Shown here piece by piece: positions 44,715 to 52,696 of a stretch of 64,000 bases of DNA. This stretch comes from Nonomuraea thailandensis (GTDB taxonomy: Bacteria; Actinomycetota; Actinomycetes; Streptosporangiales; Streptosporangiaceae). The position numbers and the translations under genes are program-made. The notes below the pieces were generated by a model. The model saw only the letters and a list, made by a program, of their open reading frames with translations, searched no databases and was not told the origin of the DNA. Each line of letters opens with the position of its first letter. Within the stretch, counting starts at the first letter, position 1. The stretch is from assembly GCF_024172165.1 (NCBI RefSeq), contig NZ_JAMZEB010000002.1, forward strand, positions 7,647,501 to 7,711,500. Direction: 5' to 3'.

Positions 44715-46190
44715 ATGAGTCAGAGTGATCGGGGGCTGCGCCGACTCGCGGCCGGCACGCTGCTCGTCGCCTTCCAGGGCACCACGGCGCCCGACTGGGT
44801 GCTGCGCGAGCTGGAGCACGGCCTCGGCGGCGTGACGCTCTTCGGCTTCAACGTGGCCGACCCCGGCCAGGTGCTCGGCCTGACCACCGCGCTGAGGGGA
44901 GCCGGTGAGCCCGTCATCTCGCTCGACGAGGAGGGCGGGGACGTGACGCGGCTGGCCTACCACGTCGGCAGCCCGTACCCGGGGAACGCGGCGCTGGGGG
45001 CCGTGGACGACGTGGAGCTCACCCGCCGGGTCTACCGGGCCATCGGGTCCGAGCTGGCCGCCTGCGGCATCAACCTGGACATGGCGCCGAGCGCCGACGT
45101 CAACACCGAGGCCGACAACCCGGTGATCGGCACCAGGTCGTTCGGCACCGAACCGGAGCTGGTGGCCAGGCACACGGTCGCCGCCGTCCAGGGCCTGCAG
45201 TCGGTGAACGTGGCCGCCTGCGTCAAGCACTTCCCCGGCCACGGCGCCACCCGCGTCGACTCGCACCTGGCCGTCCCGGTCGTGGACGTCGGCCTGGACG
45301 TGCTGCGGGAGCGGGAGCTGGCGCCGTTCCGCGCCGCCATCGGCGCGGGGGCGAAGTCGGTGATGACCGCGCACGTGGCGGTGCCGGCGGTGACGGGTCA
45401 GACGCCCGCCACGCTGTCCGGCGCCGCGCTGACCGGGCTCCTCAGGGGCGAGCTCGGCTACGACGGCGTGGTCGTCACCGACGCGCTCGACATGCACGCG
45501 ATCACCAAGAGCGTGGGCCTGGCCGGCGGCGCCGTGCTCACCCTCGCGGCCGGCTCGGACCTGCTGTGCCTGGGGCCGCTGCCGACGTACGACGACGTGC
45601 AGGCCATCATCGCCGAGATCGTCTCCGCCGTGCGCGAGGGCAGGCTGCCCGAGTCCAGGCTGGAGGAGGCGGCGGCGCGGGTGGCGGCGCTGCGCGCCTG
45701 GGCCGCCGGGGCCGCCGGGGGCACCACGGCCGCCGAGGCCGTGGAGGCCGGCCAGAACGGCGCCGAGCAGAAGGTGGTCGGCCTGCACGCCGCCCGCCGC
45801 GCCGTCCGGCTCACCGGCTCCGCCACCCCGCTCGTCGAACCCCTGGTGATCGAGGTGGACACCCCGCCGACCATCGCCGTGGGCGACGTGCCGTGGGGCG
45901 TGGGGCCCTGGCTGCCCGACGCCGAGATCCTGCGCGTCAAGCCCGCCGCCGCCGACGTCCCCGGCATCCTGGCCAAGGCCGACGGGCGCTCACTGGTGGT
46001 GGTCGTCAAGGACGCGCACCGCCACCACGAGAGCCAGGACCTGGTCTCGGCGCTGGTGTCGGCGCGTCCCGACACGACGGTGATAGAGATGGGCCTGCCG
46101 GTGTGGCAGCCGGACAGCGCCGCCTACATCGCCACGTACGGCGCCGCCCGCGCCAACGCCCAGGCCGCCGTCGAGCTCCTCACCGCCTAG
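44715..46190 (+). CDS. nagZ: GH3 beta-N-acetylglucosaminidase, NagZ type
   Basis: This 491-residue glycoside hydrolase family 3 enzyme shows the diagnostic substrate/His-Asp segment KHFPGHGATRVDSHLAVP and the nucleophile region VVTDALDMHAI. A C-terminal domain of about 150 residues follows the TIM barrel. There is no signal peptide, so it should cleave imported GlcNAc-containing disaccharides such as GlcNAc-MurNAc in the cytoplasm. GAGGAG lies four bases before the ATG. It follows the sugar importer, past a hairpin, and converges on the second ROK gene. Confidence 0.9.
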   Translation: MSQSDRGLRRLAAGTLLVAFQGTTAPDWVLRELEHGLGGVTLFGFNVADPGQVLGLTTALRGAGEPVISLDEEGGDVTRLAYHVGSPYPGNAALGAVDDVELTRRVYRAIGSELAACGINLDMAPSADVNTEADNPVIGTRSFGTEPELVARHTVAAVQGLQSVNVAACVKHFPGHGATRVDSHLAVPVVDVGLDVLRERELAPFRAAIGAGAKSVMTAHVAVPAVTGQTPATLSGAALTGLLRGELGYDGVVVTDALDMHAITKSVGLAGGAVLTLAAGSDLLCLGPLPTYDDVQAIIAEIVSAVREGRLPESRLEEAAARVAALRAWAAGAAGGTTAAEAVEAGQNGAEQKVVGLHAARRAVRLTGSATPLVEPLVIEVDTPPTIAVGDVPWGVGPWLPDAEILRVKPAAADVPGILAKADGRSLVVVVKDAHRHHESQDLVSALVSARPDTTVIEMGLPVWQPDSAAYIATYGAARANAQAAVELLTA

Positions 46191-46240
46191 CAGACCCGCC
46201 TGGACCCGGGCGCGTGCCAGGGGCCCGACAGCCCCGCACG

Positions 46241-46346
46241 CGCCCGGCCCAGCGGCACTCAGAAGGCCGGCTCCCCACACGCCCGGCCCAGCGCCGCGCA
46301 GGAGGCCGGCTCCCCGCGCGCCCGGCCCAGGGCCGCTCAGGAGGTC
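46241..46346. repeat. 39-bp tandem repeat at the end of the second ROK gene
   Basis: A 39-bp unit starting CGCCCGGCCCAG begins at 46241, 46280 and 46319 (2.7 copies, some divergence). The last copy runs into the stop region of the ROK gene, so the array looks like repeated duplication of its 3' end. It fills the convergent gap after the nagZ-type gene. Confidence 0.75.
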
Positions 46347-47518
46347 AGGAGTTCCTCACGCGCCTGGTCGAGGGCCGCCAGCACGGCGCCGCGCAGCACC
46401 GGGTTGCCGTCGGTCACCGTGGTGGTGACGACCTGCGGCCGCACCGGGCAGATGCGCGCCACGGCCTCCTCCACCCGGGACGCCAGCGCGCCGCCACCGG
46501 CGTGCCCCACCTCCCCGGCCAGCACCACCAGCCCGGGATCGAGGATCACGCACACCGCCGCCACCCCCAGGGCCAGCCGCTGAGCGATCTCGTCCAGCAG
46601 CGGCTCCCCCTCGGCGCCCGCCGCCACCGCCACCTTGACGCACTCGGTCGCGCTCTCGGCCGCGAAGCCGTAGCCCTGCGCCAGCTCGGTCACCGCCTCG
46701 GCGCTGACCAGCGACTGCAACCCACCGGCCAGCGACGGCAGCCGCCCCGGCAGCGTACGGATGTCCTCGGGCAGCGGCACCCCGGGCACCGGCAGGTAGC
46801 CGATCTCCCCCGCGCTGCCCGAGCGCCCCCGGTGCAGCTTGCCGCCGAGCGTGACGGCCATCCCCAGGCCACGGCTGGCCCACAGCAGCACGAAGTCGTC
46901 GAGCCCCTGCGCGGCCCCGTCGACGCGCTCGGCGATGGCGGCGAGGTTGACGTCGTTCTCGATCGTCACCTGGCGCCGCAGGTCTCCCGCCAGCGCCTCG
47001 TGGATGCCCTCGTGCCAGCCGGGCAGGTCGAAGGAGAAGCGGATGTCGCCGCTGCGCGGATCGACCACGCCGGGGGTGCCGATGACGACGCCGCGCAGCT
47101 TGGAGATGCCCACCTTGGCGCTGCGGCACGCCTTGACGATCGCCCCGTGCACCAGCGAGACGGGGTCGTCGTGGCCGTCGGGGGCGACGGTGACCTCGGC
47201 GATCGTGTTGCCGTGGATGTCGGCGACGGCCGTGGAGATCAGCTCGGGCCCGACCTCGAGGCCGGCGACGTACGCGCTGGAGGGGATCACCGAGTAGAGC
47301 GCCGCGTTGGGCCCCCGCCCGCCGCCCTGCGTGCCGACCACCTCGACCAGCCCGCGCTCCTCGAGCCTGGCCAGCGTCTGCGAGGCCGTGACCTTGGACA
47401 GACCGGTCAGGTTGCCGATCTGCCCCCGCGTCATCGGACCGGTCGCCAGCAACAGCTCCAGTGCGGCCCGGTCGTTGATCTCCCTGAGCAATCTGGGCAC
47501 ACCAGGGCGTCGCTCCAC
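46337..47518 (-). CDS. ROK-family regulator 2
   Basis: This 393-residue paralogue of ROK regulator 1 has the same wHTH (GLSKVTASQTLARLEERGLVE) and ROK domain (VTIENDVNLAAIAE, GRSGSAGEIGYLPVPG), also without the zinc cysteines. I choose the GTG at 47518: it has GGTGGGA upstream and aligns exactly with the start of the first paralogue (VERRPGVPRLL against MSRDPGTPRLL). A TTG at 47536 is also in frame. A site like that near the first ROK gene lies 24-43 bases upstream. Confidence 0.9.
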   Translation of the reverse strand: MERRPGVPRLLREINDRAALELLLATGPMTRGQIGNLTGLSKVTASQTLARLEERGLVEVVGTQGGGRGPNAALYSVIPSSAYVAGLEVGPELISTAVADIHGNTIAEVTVAPDGHDDPVSLVHGAIVKACRSAKVGISKLRGVVIGTPGVVDPRSGDIRFSFDLPGWHEGIHEALAGDLRRQVTIENDVNLAAIAERVDGAAQGLDDFVLLWASRGLGMAVTLGGKLHRGRSGSAGEIGYLPVPGVPLPEDIRTLPGRLPSLAGGLQSLVSAEAVTELAQGYGFAAESATECVKVAVAAGAEGEPLLDEIAQRLALGVAAVCVILDPGLVVLAGEVGHAGGGALASRVEEAVARICPVRPQVVTTTVTDGNPVLRGAVLAALDQAREELLTS

Positions 47519-47541
47519 GCTGAATCCCACCGTCAAATCGA

Positions 47542-47561
47542 AAAGGTTGTTGGAAGTTTAG
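47542..47561. promoter_or_regulatory. ROK operator-like site upstream of ROK regulator 2
   Basis: AAAGGTTGTTGGAAGTTTAG matches 15 of 20 bases of the site at 41375-41394, in the same orientation relative to its ROK gene. This suggests that both paralogues read related sites and may cross-regulate. Confidence 0.6.
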
Positions 47562-47689
47562 CGCTCCCATTCTCGCCTGGTGTGAACGGCGATTTCCGCA
47601 CCTGGGACGCGCCCGGCGGAAGCGGATCTCCCGCCCGTTCTGGCAAGGTTGCGCCTAACCAGTGTTGACCAGGAGGGATAATCGAGAAC

Positions 47690-48139
47690 ATGCGCCTATC
47701 CGCTCGTGTCGACTACGCCCTCCGCGCCGCCGCCGAACTGGCCGCCGCCGGTGCGGGCCCGACCACCGTGGGCGAGCTCGCCAAGGAGCAGGACATGCCG
47801 CCCAAGTACCTGGAGAACATCCTGCTGCAGATGCGCCGCGCCGGGCTGGTGCGCGGGCAGCGCGGGCCGGAGGGCGGCTACGTGCTGGCCAGGCCCGCCT
47901 CCGACATCTCGCTCGCCGACGTGATCCGCGCCGTGGACGGCCCGCTGGCCAACGTACGCGGCGAGCGGCCCGAGCACGTCGGTTACCGGGGGCCGGCGGA
48001 GTCTCTGCAGCAGGTGTGGATCGCGTTGCGGGCCACCGAGCGGTCGATCCTGGAGGAGGTCACGCTCGAACAGGTCGCCTCCGGGGCCCTGCCCGAGCGC
48101 ATCCGCCAGCTCGCCTCCGACCCCGCCGCCTGGGACTGA
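47690..48139 (+). CDS. Rrf2-family transcriptional regulator without Fe-S cysteines
   Basis: This 149-residue regulator has the Rrf2 opening MRLSARVDYALRAAAELA and the wing VRGQRGPEGGYVLARPASDISLADVIRAVDGPLA. It contains no cysteine, so it cannot bind an Fe-S cluster as IscR or NsrR do; it may act like CymR through a partner or ligand. AGGAGGG lies 12 bases upstream of the ATG. It is alone on its strand, and its target is unknown. Confidence 0.88.
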   Translation: MRLSARVDYALRAAAELAAAGAGPTTVGELAKEQDMPPKYLENILLQMRRAGLVRGQRGPEGGYVLARPASDISLADVIRAVDGPLANVRGERPEHVGYRGPAESLQQVWIALRATERSILEEVTLEQVASGALPERIRQLASDPAAWD

Positions 48140-48201
48140 GCCCGGCCTGGCCTTCATCCCCGGACCGCCCGCAGCGTGACCGCGAGCGGTGTCGCGGGTG
48201 G

Positions 48202-50289
48202 TCAGCGGGCCGGCGACGTGCCCAGTGCGTACGCGACGCCCGCGTCCAGATCGGTGTCCCGTCCGGCGCTGAAGGCGCTGTCGTAGGCCCGGTCACCGAG
48301 CACCCCGCGCACCTCGCTCTCGCAGGCCCGCCTGGCGGCCACGAGCTCCGGCGTGCCGATCTGGTGCTTGCCGACGGTGTCCCAGATCTGGTCGGCCAGC
48401 CCCAGCATGCGCGCGGCCCGCTCCCCCTCCCCCGCCGCCACCGCGGCGGGCGCGAGCACGTCGATCGCCATCGCCATCCCCAGGCTGTCGTGCAGCCGCC
48501 ACTTGACCTCCAGCGCCGCCATCGCGTAGGCCCGCGCCCGCTCCGGCCGCCCGCACGCCAGCTCGGCCTGGGCCCGCAGGACGTCGCCGTACGCGCGCTG
48601 CCAGCGCTCTCCGTGCTGGTCGCAGAGCGCGCGCAGCCGCTCCAGCGCGGCGATGCCGTCCTCGAAGCTGCCGGCCATCGTCCTGCTCATGCCGTAGCTG
48701 GTGTAGGCCAGCAGCACGGGGAAGCAGAACAGCGAGCGTTCCTCCTGCTCGATCACCTTCCTGGCCATCTCGCCCGCCCGCGCGTTGTCGCCCATGATGA
48801 TGCCCGCGCAACTGCTCGCGCACCAGGCCATCAGCCTCGCCTCCACGTCCCCCTGCGCCTCGGCCTCGGCCGCGCACTCGCCGGCCAGCTTCTCCGCGAG
48901 CGCCCCCTCGCCCTGGCACACCAGGACCAGCGCGCACGCCCACTGCGCCTTGCGGCGCGCGGGGCCGGGCGCGCGGTCCTGGGCCAGCGCCCGCTCCAGG
49001 AAGTGCCGTCCCTCCTGGAGGAAGCCGCAGGGGTACCAGAAGAACCACAGCGCCCCGGCCAGCTCCAGCGCGGTGTGCCCCTCCGGCCGCACCAGGGCGA
49101 AGCGCAGCGCCGCCCGCAGGTTGGGCAGCTCGACGGTCATCCGGTCGTACCAGGCGTACTGGTCGGGGCCGATCCAGCAGGCGTCGCCCTCCCTGGCCAG
49201 CTCCAGGTAGTAGTCGCGGTGCCGGCGCCTGACGCGCTCGTCCTGGCCGAGGTCCTTCAGCCAGATGGCGCCGAACTCGCGGATCGTGTCGAGCATCCGG
49301 TAGCGGTCGCCCGCCCCGGTCGGCTCCCAGATCAGGATCGACTTGTCGGCGAGCGATTCGAGCAGTTGCGGGATCTGCCAGCTCGGCAGCCGGTCGTCGG
49401 CGCAGACCTGCTTCACGGCCACCGGGTCGATGCCGCCGGCGAACACCGAGGCCCGCGCCCACAGCAGCCGCTCGGCGGGGGTGCAGAGCTGGTGACTCCA
49501 TCCGATCGCGGTGCGCAGCGCCTGGTGCCAGGGCGGGTCGGCGTCGTACACCTTGTGGTCGGTCGTGCCGAGCACGGTGAAGCGGTCCTCAAGCCGCTCG
49601 GCCAGCCGTTCGGGGGACAGCTCGCGCAGCCGGGCGGCGGCCAGCTCGATGGCCAGCGGCAGCCCTTCCAGCCGCCGGCACACCCGCAGCAGGGCGTCCC
49701 GGTTGCGCTCGTCGATCGCGAAGCCGGGCACCGTGGCCGCGGCGCGGTCGAGGAGCAGCTCCACCGCGTCGCCCTCCCGCCAGTCGTCGCCCTCGGGCAC
49801 CGGCAGCGGCTCCACCGCGCGGACCCGCTCCTCCGGGCAGCCCAGCGGCCTGCGGCTGGTGGCCAGGACGCGCAGCCGGGGCGCGGCGGCGAGGAGCGTC
49901 CTGACGGTCGCCGCGCAGGCCTCGTGCAGGTGCTCGCAGGTGTCGAGCACGAGCAGGAGCTCCCGCTCGGCGAGGTAGTCGGCCAGCACCTCGGTCACCG
50001 GCCGCGAGCTCTGGTCGCTCAGCGGCAGCGCCTCCGCGATCGCGTACGGCAGCGCGCTGCCCTCCACCAGCGGCGACAGCGCCACCAGCCACACCCCGTC
50101 GGCGAACCGCTCCCGCAGCCCGGCGGCGGCCCGCAGGGCGATCCTGGTCTTCCCGACCCCGGCCACCCCCGTGACCGTCACCAGCCGGGACCGGCCCAGC
50201 AGCGCCCGTACTCCGTCCACCTCCTCGCGGCGACCGATCAGTCTCGTGCTCTCGCTGGGGAGGTTTCCCTGCCACTGGCTGACTTGCAT
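48202..50289 (-). CDS. STAND ATPase regulator with TPR-like repeats, no DNA-binding domain
   Basis: This 695-residue protein starts at the ATG at 50289 behind GAGGTGA. Walker A is GVAGVGKT (41-48), Walker B LLLVLDTCEHL, followed by RVLATSRRPLG and the GLPL-type motif LEGLPLAIELAAARL. The C-terminal half is helical and TPR-like. It resembles the ATPase core of actinomycete AfsR/LuxR-type regulators but lacks both the N-terminal SARP and the C-terminal LuxR domain. It is divergent from a SpoIIE-type phosphatase, which may be its partner. Confidence 0.85.
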   Translation of the reverse strand: MQVSQWQGNLPSESTRLIGRREEVDGVRALLGRSRLVTVTGVAGVGKTRIALRAAAGLRERFADGVWLVALSPLVEGSALPYAIAEALPLSDQSSRPVTEVLADYLAERELLLVLDTCEHLHEACAATVRTLLAAAPRLRVLATSRRPLGCPEERVRAVEPLPVPEGDDWREGDAVELLLDRAAATVPGFAIDERNRDALLRVCRRLEGLPLAIELAAARLRELSPERLAERLEDRFTVLGTTDHKVYDADPPWHQALRTAIGWSHQLCTPAERLLWARASVFAGGIDPVAVKQVCADDRLPSWQIPQLLESLADKSILIWEPTGAGDRYRMLDTIREFGAIWLKDLGQDERVRRRHRDYYLELAREGDACWIGPDQYAWYDRMTVELPNLRAALRFALVRPEGHTALELAGALWFFWYPCGFLQEGRHFLERALAQDRAPGPARRKAQWACALVLVCQGEGALAEKLAGECAAEAEAQGDVEARLMAWCASSCAGIIMGDNARAGEMARKVIEQEERSLFCFPVLLAYTSYGMSRTMAGSFEDGIAALERLRALCDQHGERWQRAYGDVLRAQAELACGRPERARAYAMAALEVKWRLHDSLGMAMAIDVLAPAAVAAGEGERAARMLGLADQIWDTVGKHQIGTPELVAARRACESEVRGVLGDRAYDSAFSAGRDTDLDAGVAYALGTSPAR

Positions 50290-50365
50290 GATCGTCACCT
50301 CACAGGACTCGGCCTGCCCCACAGTTTGCCGGAATCGCTCTCGCACCGTCACTAAAAGTGAGAAG

Positions 50366-51511
50366 GTGGCTACTCGCGATCGCAACCCCCTGAGGACCGC
50401 ATTCACCCGAGGAGGCGCCATCTCGCGGCAAAACGTCTCCAGACACCAGCGCCGGCTGCTGCCCGCGCTGCTCGCGGCCGAGGTGGTGGTCGCCCTGGCG
50501 GACGCCGCGTATGCCACGGTCTCCCTGTCGGCCCTGCTGCTGATCGGGCCGATGGTCGCCGCCCACCTGCTGACCGTCCGCCACACGGTCCTGGCCGCCG
50601 CCACCGCGCTGGCCCTGGCGCTGCTGCTGCCCGCCGTGGACGAGGGCTCCGACCTGCCGCACCACCTGGTTCGCGCGCTGATCGTGGCCACGGGCGGCCT
50701 GTGGGCGTACGTGACGGCGCGCGCCCACGCCCGCCACCAGGCCGAGCTGTCCCGCATGACACGCATCGCGGAGTGGGCGATGATCCCCGCGCTCCCCCCG
50801 GAGCTGGGCGGGGTCGGCCTGGCGGCGCACACCCGCTCGTCGTCCGAGACCGCCCGCATCGGCGGCGACCTGCACGACGCCGTCGCCACGCCCACGGGGC
50901 TGCGCCTGATCGTCGGCGACGTCAAGGGCCACGGCCTGGACGCCGCGCATCTCAGCGCGACCGTGCTGGCCGCCTTCCGCCGCACCGCGGCCACCGCCCC
51001 CGATCTGGCGGCCCTGGCTCTGGAGCTCGACGCCGCCGTCTCCCCCAGCCTGGGTCCGGAGGACTTCGCGACGGTGCTGCTGGCCGAGTTCGTCCCCGGA
51101 GGGGTGCTGCTGGTCAGCTGCGGCCATCCCGCTCCCGTACGCGTGGACAACCGCCTGCGCGCGCTGCACCCGCCCCGCCCCTGCCGCCCCCTCGGCCTGT
51201 CGCCCGAGCCGTACGTGTGGCGGGTGCGCCTGCTGCCCTCCGACCGCCTGCTGCTGTTCACCGACGGGCTGACCGAGGCCCGCAGTTGCGAGGGCGTGGA
51301 GCTGCCCTTCGACGAGCACCTGCACGAGGCGTTGACGCAGGCCACGCTGGAGGAGTCGCTGCGCGAGGTGCTCGGCCTGCTGCGGCGGCACACCGGCGGG
51401 TCGTGCGCGCACGAGGTGGACGACCTGACGCTGATCCTGGCCCAGCCCCTCCCGGTCCGGAAGTCCCCCGCCCCCGCGCCGATCATGGACGATCGACACC
51501 GATCGGACTGA
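50366..51511 (+). CDS. Membrane SpoIIE/PP2C-type protein phosphatase
   Basis: The product has about four N-terminal membrane segments (LPALLAAEVVVALADAAYA onward) and a C-terminal PP2C-like SpoIIE domain with RIGGDLHDAV, VGDVKGHGLDAAH, LVSCGHPAP and LLLFTDGLTEAR, so the metal-binding aspartates are present. Such enzymes dephosphorylate anti-anti-sigma factors. The start is uncertain: GTG at 50366 gives 381 residues but has no proper Shine-Dalgarno sequence, whereas GAGGAGG at 50409-50415 lies before an in-frame ATC at 50420. Confidence 0.85.
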   Translation: MATRDRNPLRTAFTRGGAISRQNVSRHQRRLLPALLAAEVVVALADAAYATVSLSALLLIGPMVAAHLLTVRHTVLAAATALALALLLPAVDEGSDLPHHLVRALIVATGGLWAYVTARAHARHQAELSRMTRIAEWAMIPALPPELGGVGLAAHTRSSSETARIGGDLHDAVATPTGLRLIVGDVKGHGLDAAHLSATVLAAFRRTAATAPDLAALALELDAAVSPSLGPEDFATVLLAEFVPGGVLLVSCGHPAPVRVDNRLRALHPPRPCRPLGLSPEPYVWRVRLLPSDRLLLFTDGLTEARSCEGVELPFDEHLHEALTQATLEESLREVLGLLRRHTGGSCAHEVDDLTLILAQPLPVRKSPAPAPIMDDRHRSD

Positions 51512-51551
51512 TGGCCCCGGCATCTGCGGCCGGCCCGGCGCAGGCCCCTCT

Positions 51552-51557
51552 TAAACT
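51552..51557 (+). promoter_or_regulatory. Candidate -10 box of nei2
   Basis: TAAACT ends six bases before the nei2 ATG at 51564, the spacing of a leaderless start. GGGG between them is too close to serve as a normal ribosome-binding site. Confidence 0.4.
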
Positions 51558-51563
51558 GGGGAA

Positions 51564-52343
51564 ATGCCCGAAGGAGACGCCGTCTACCGGACCGCCGCGC
51601 GGCTCAGGGGCGCGCTGGACGGCCGGCCCCTGACGAGATCGGACTTCCGCGTGCCCCGGCACGCCACGGCCGACCTGACCGGACGCCAGGTGATCACCAC
51701 GCTCTCCCGGGGCAAGCATCTCCTCACCCGGATCGAGGGCGACCTCACCGTCCACACCCACCTGCGCATGGAGGGAAGCTGGCTGGTCTCGGAGACGGGC
51801 CGCCGGATCCCGCCCGGCGACCAGGTGAGGCTGATCCTGGCCAACGAGCGGTGGCAGGCGGTCGGGGTCAGGCTCGGGATGGTGGATCTGGTCAGGACGG
51901 ACGGCGAGGCGCGCCTGGTGGGCCACCTGGGGCCGGATCTGCTCGGCCCGGACTGGGACCCGGATGAGGCCGTGCGAAGGCTACGAGGGGCGCCCGGCAG
52001 GACCATCGGGGAGGCGCTGCTCGATCAGCGCAACCTGGCGGGGATCGGCACGATCTATCGCGCCGAGACCCTGTTCCTGCGCGGAATCTGGCCGTGGCGG
52101 AGGGTCGGCGAGATCGAGGACCTCGCGGGGCTCGTGTCGCTGGCCCAACGGCTGCTGGCGGCCAACAAGGGGCATGCGGGCACGGTGACAACAGGTGATC
52201 GCCGCCCGGCGAATCAGACCTGGGTCTATGGCAGGGCGGGGAGGCCCTGTCGCCGATGCGGCACCCGCATCAGCCGAGGGGAGATGGGGGCGCAGCCACA
52301 GGAACGGCTGATCCTGTGGTGTGCGGGCTGCCAGCCGCGTTAG
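51564..52343 (+). CDS. nei2: Fpg/Nei family DNA glycosylase (Nei2 type)
   Basis: This 259-residue base-excision enzyme removes oxidised bases and cleaves the strand. Catalytic Pro2-Glu3 are in MPEGDAVYR, THLRMEGSW and LLDQRNLAGIGTIYRAE form the H2TH-side core, and a four-cysteine zinc finger ends the protein (CRRCGTRIS...CAGC). In other actinobacteria Nei2 is encoded next to lhr, and the two act in the same repair pathway. Here lhr is about 25 kb upstream. The stop overlaps that of the convergent clgR. Confidence 0.93.
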   Translation: MPEGDAVYRTAARLRGALDGRPLTRSDFRVPRHATADLTGRQVITTLSRGKHLLTRIEGDLTVHTHLRMEGSWLVSETGRRIPPGDQVRLILANERWQAVGVRLGMVDLVRTDGEARLVGHLGPDLLGPDWDPDEAVRRLRGAPGRTIGEALLDQRNLAGIGTIYRAETLFLRGIWPWRRVGEIEDLAGLVSLAQRLLAANKGHAGTVTTGDRRPANQTWVYGRAGRPCRRCGTRISRGEMGAQPQERLILWCAGCQPR

Positions 52344-52696
52344 GCAGCCACCATGTCCTTGACTTCGGGGAACACGGAGTCGGAGATCGACCCGGGAACC
52401 GTCTCGCCAAGAGGCAGGCGCTCGTGCTCGGGCACGTCGGCAAGCACAGGAGCAGCCTGGAGCTCCGCCAGCGCGAACTGGTCGGAAACCTCACGCAACA
52501 CCTGCGAAAGCGGCACACCGAGCGCACCGCAAATCGACGCGAGCAGCTCGGACGAGGCCTCCTTCTGGCCGCGCTCCACCTCGGACAGATAGCCGAGTGA
52601 GACCCGGGCCAGCGTGGACACTTCGCGTAGCGTGCGCCCCTGCCGCACCCGCAGCCGCCTCAGCACGTCTCCGAGCAGCTGACGCAGCAGAATCAT
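52340..52696 (-). CDS. clgR: ClgR-type XRE regulator of clp/lon protease genes
   Basis: This 118-residue regulator has an XRE helix-turn-helix at about residues 10-70 (RRLRVRQGRTLREVSTLARVS, GYLSEVERGQKEASSELL). The ATG at 52696 with GGAGGGAG six bases upstream is preferred over a 70-codon upstream extension. In Streptomyces and Corynebacterium, ClgR activates clpP, clpC and lon and is itself degraded by ClpP; the C-terminus here is VAA, fitting a terminal-alanine degron. It sits between nei2 and cinA, as in related genomes. Confidence 0.88.
   Translation of the reverse strand: MILLRQLLGDVLRRLRVRQGRTLREVSTLARVSLGYLSEVERGQKEASSELLASICGALGVPLSQVLREVSDQFALAELQAAPVLADVPEHERLPLGETVPGSISDSVFPEVKDMVAA

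Noticed and set aside
50290..51486. Upstream extension of the STAND regulator frame to 1094 codons
   Set aside because: It lies opposite the SpoIIE phosphatase gene, and the ATG at 50289 has a good ribosome-binding site.
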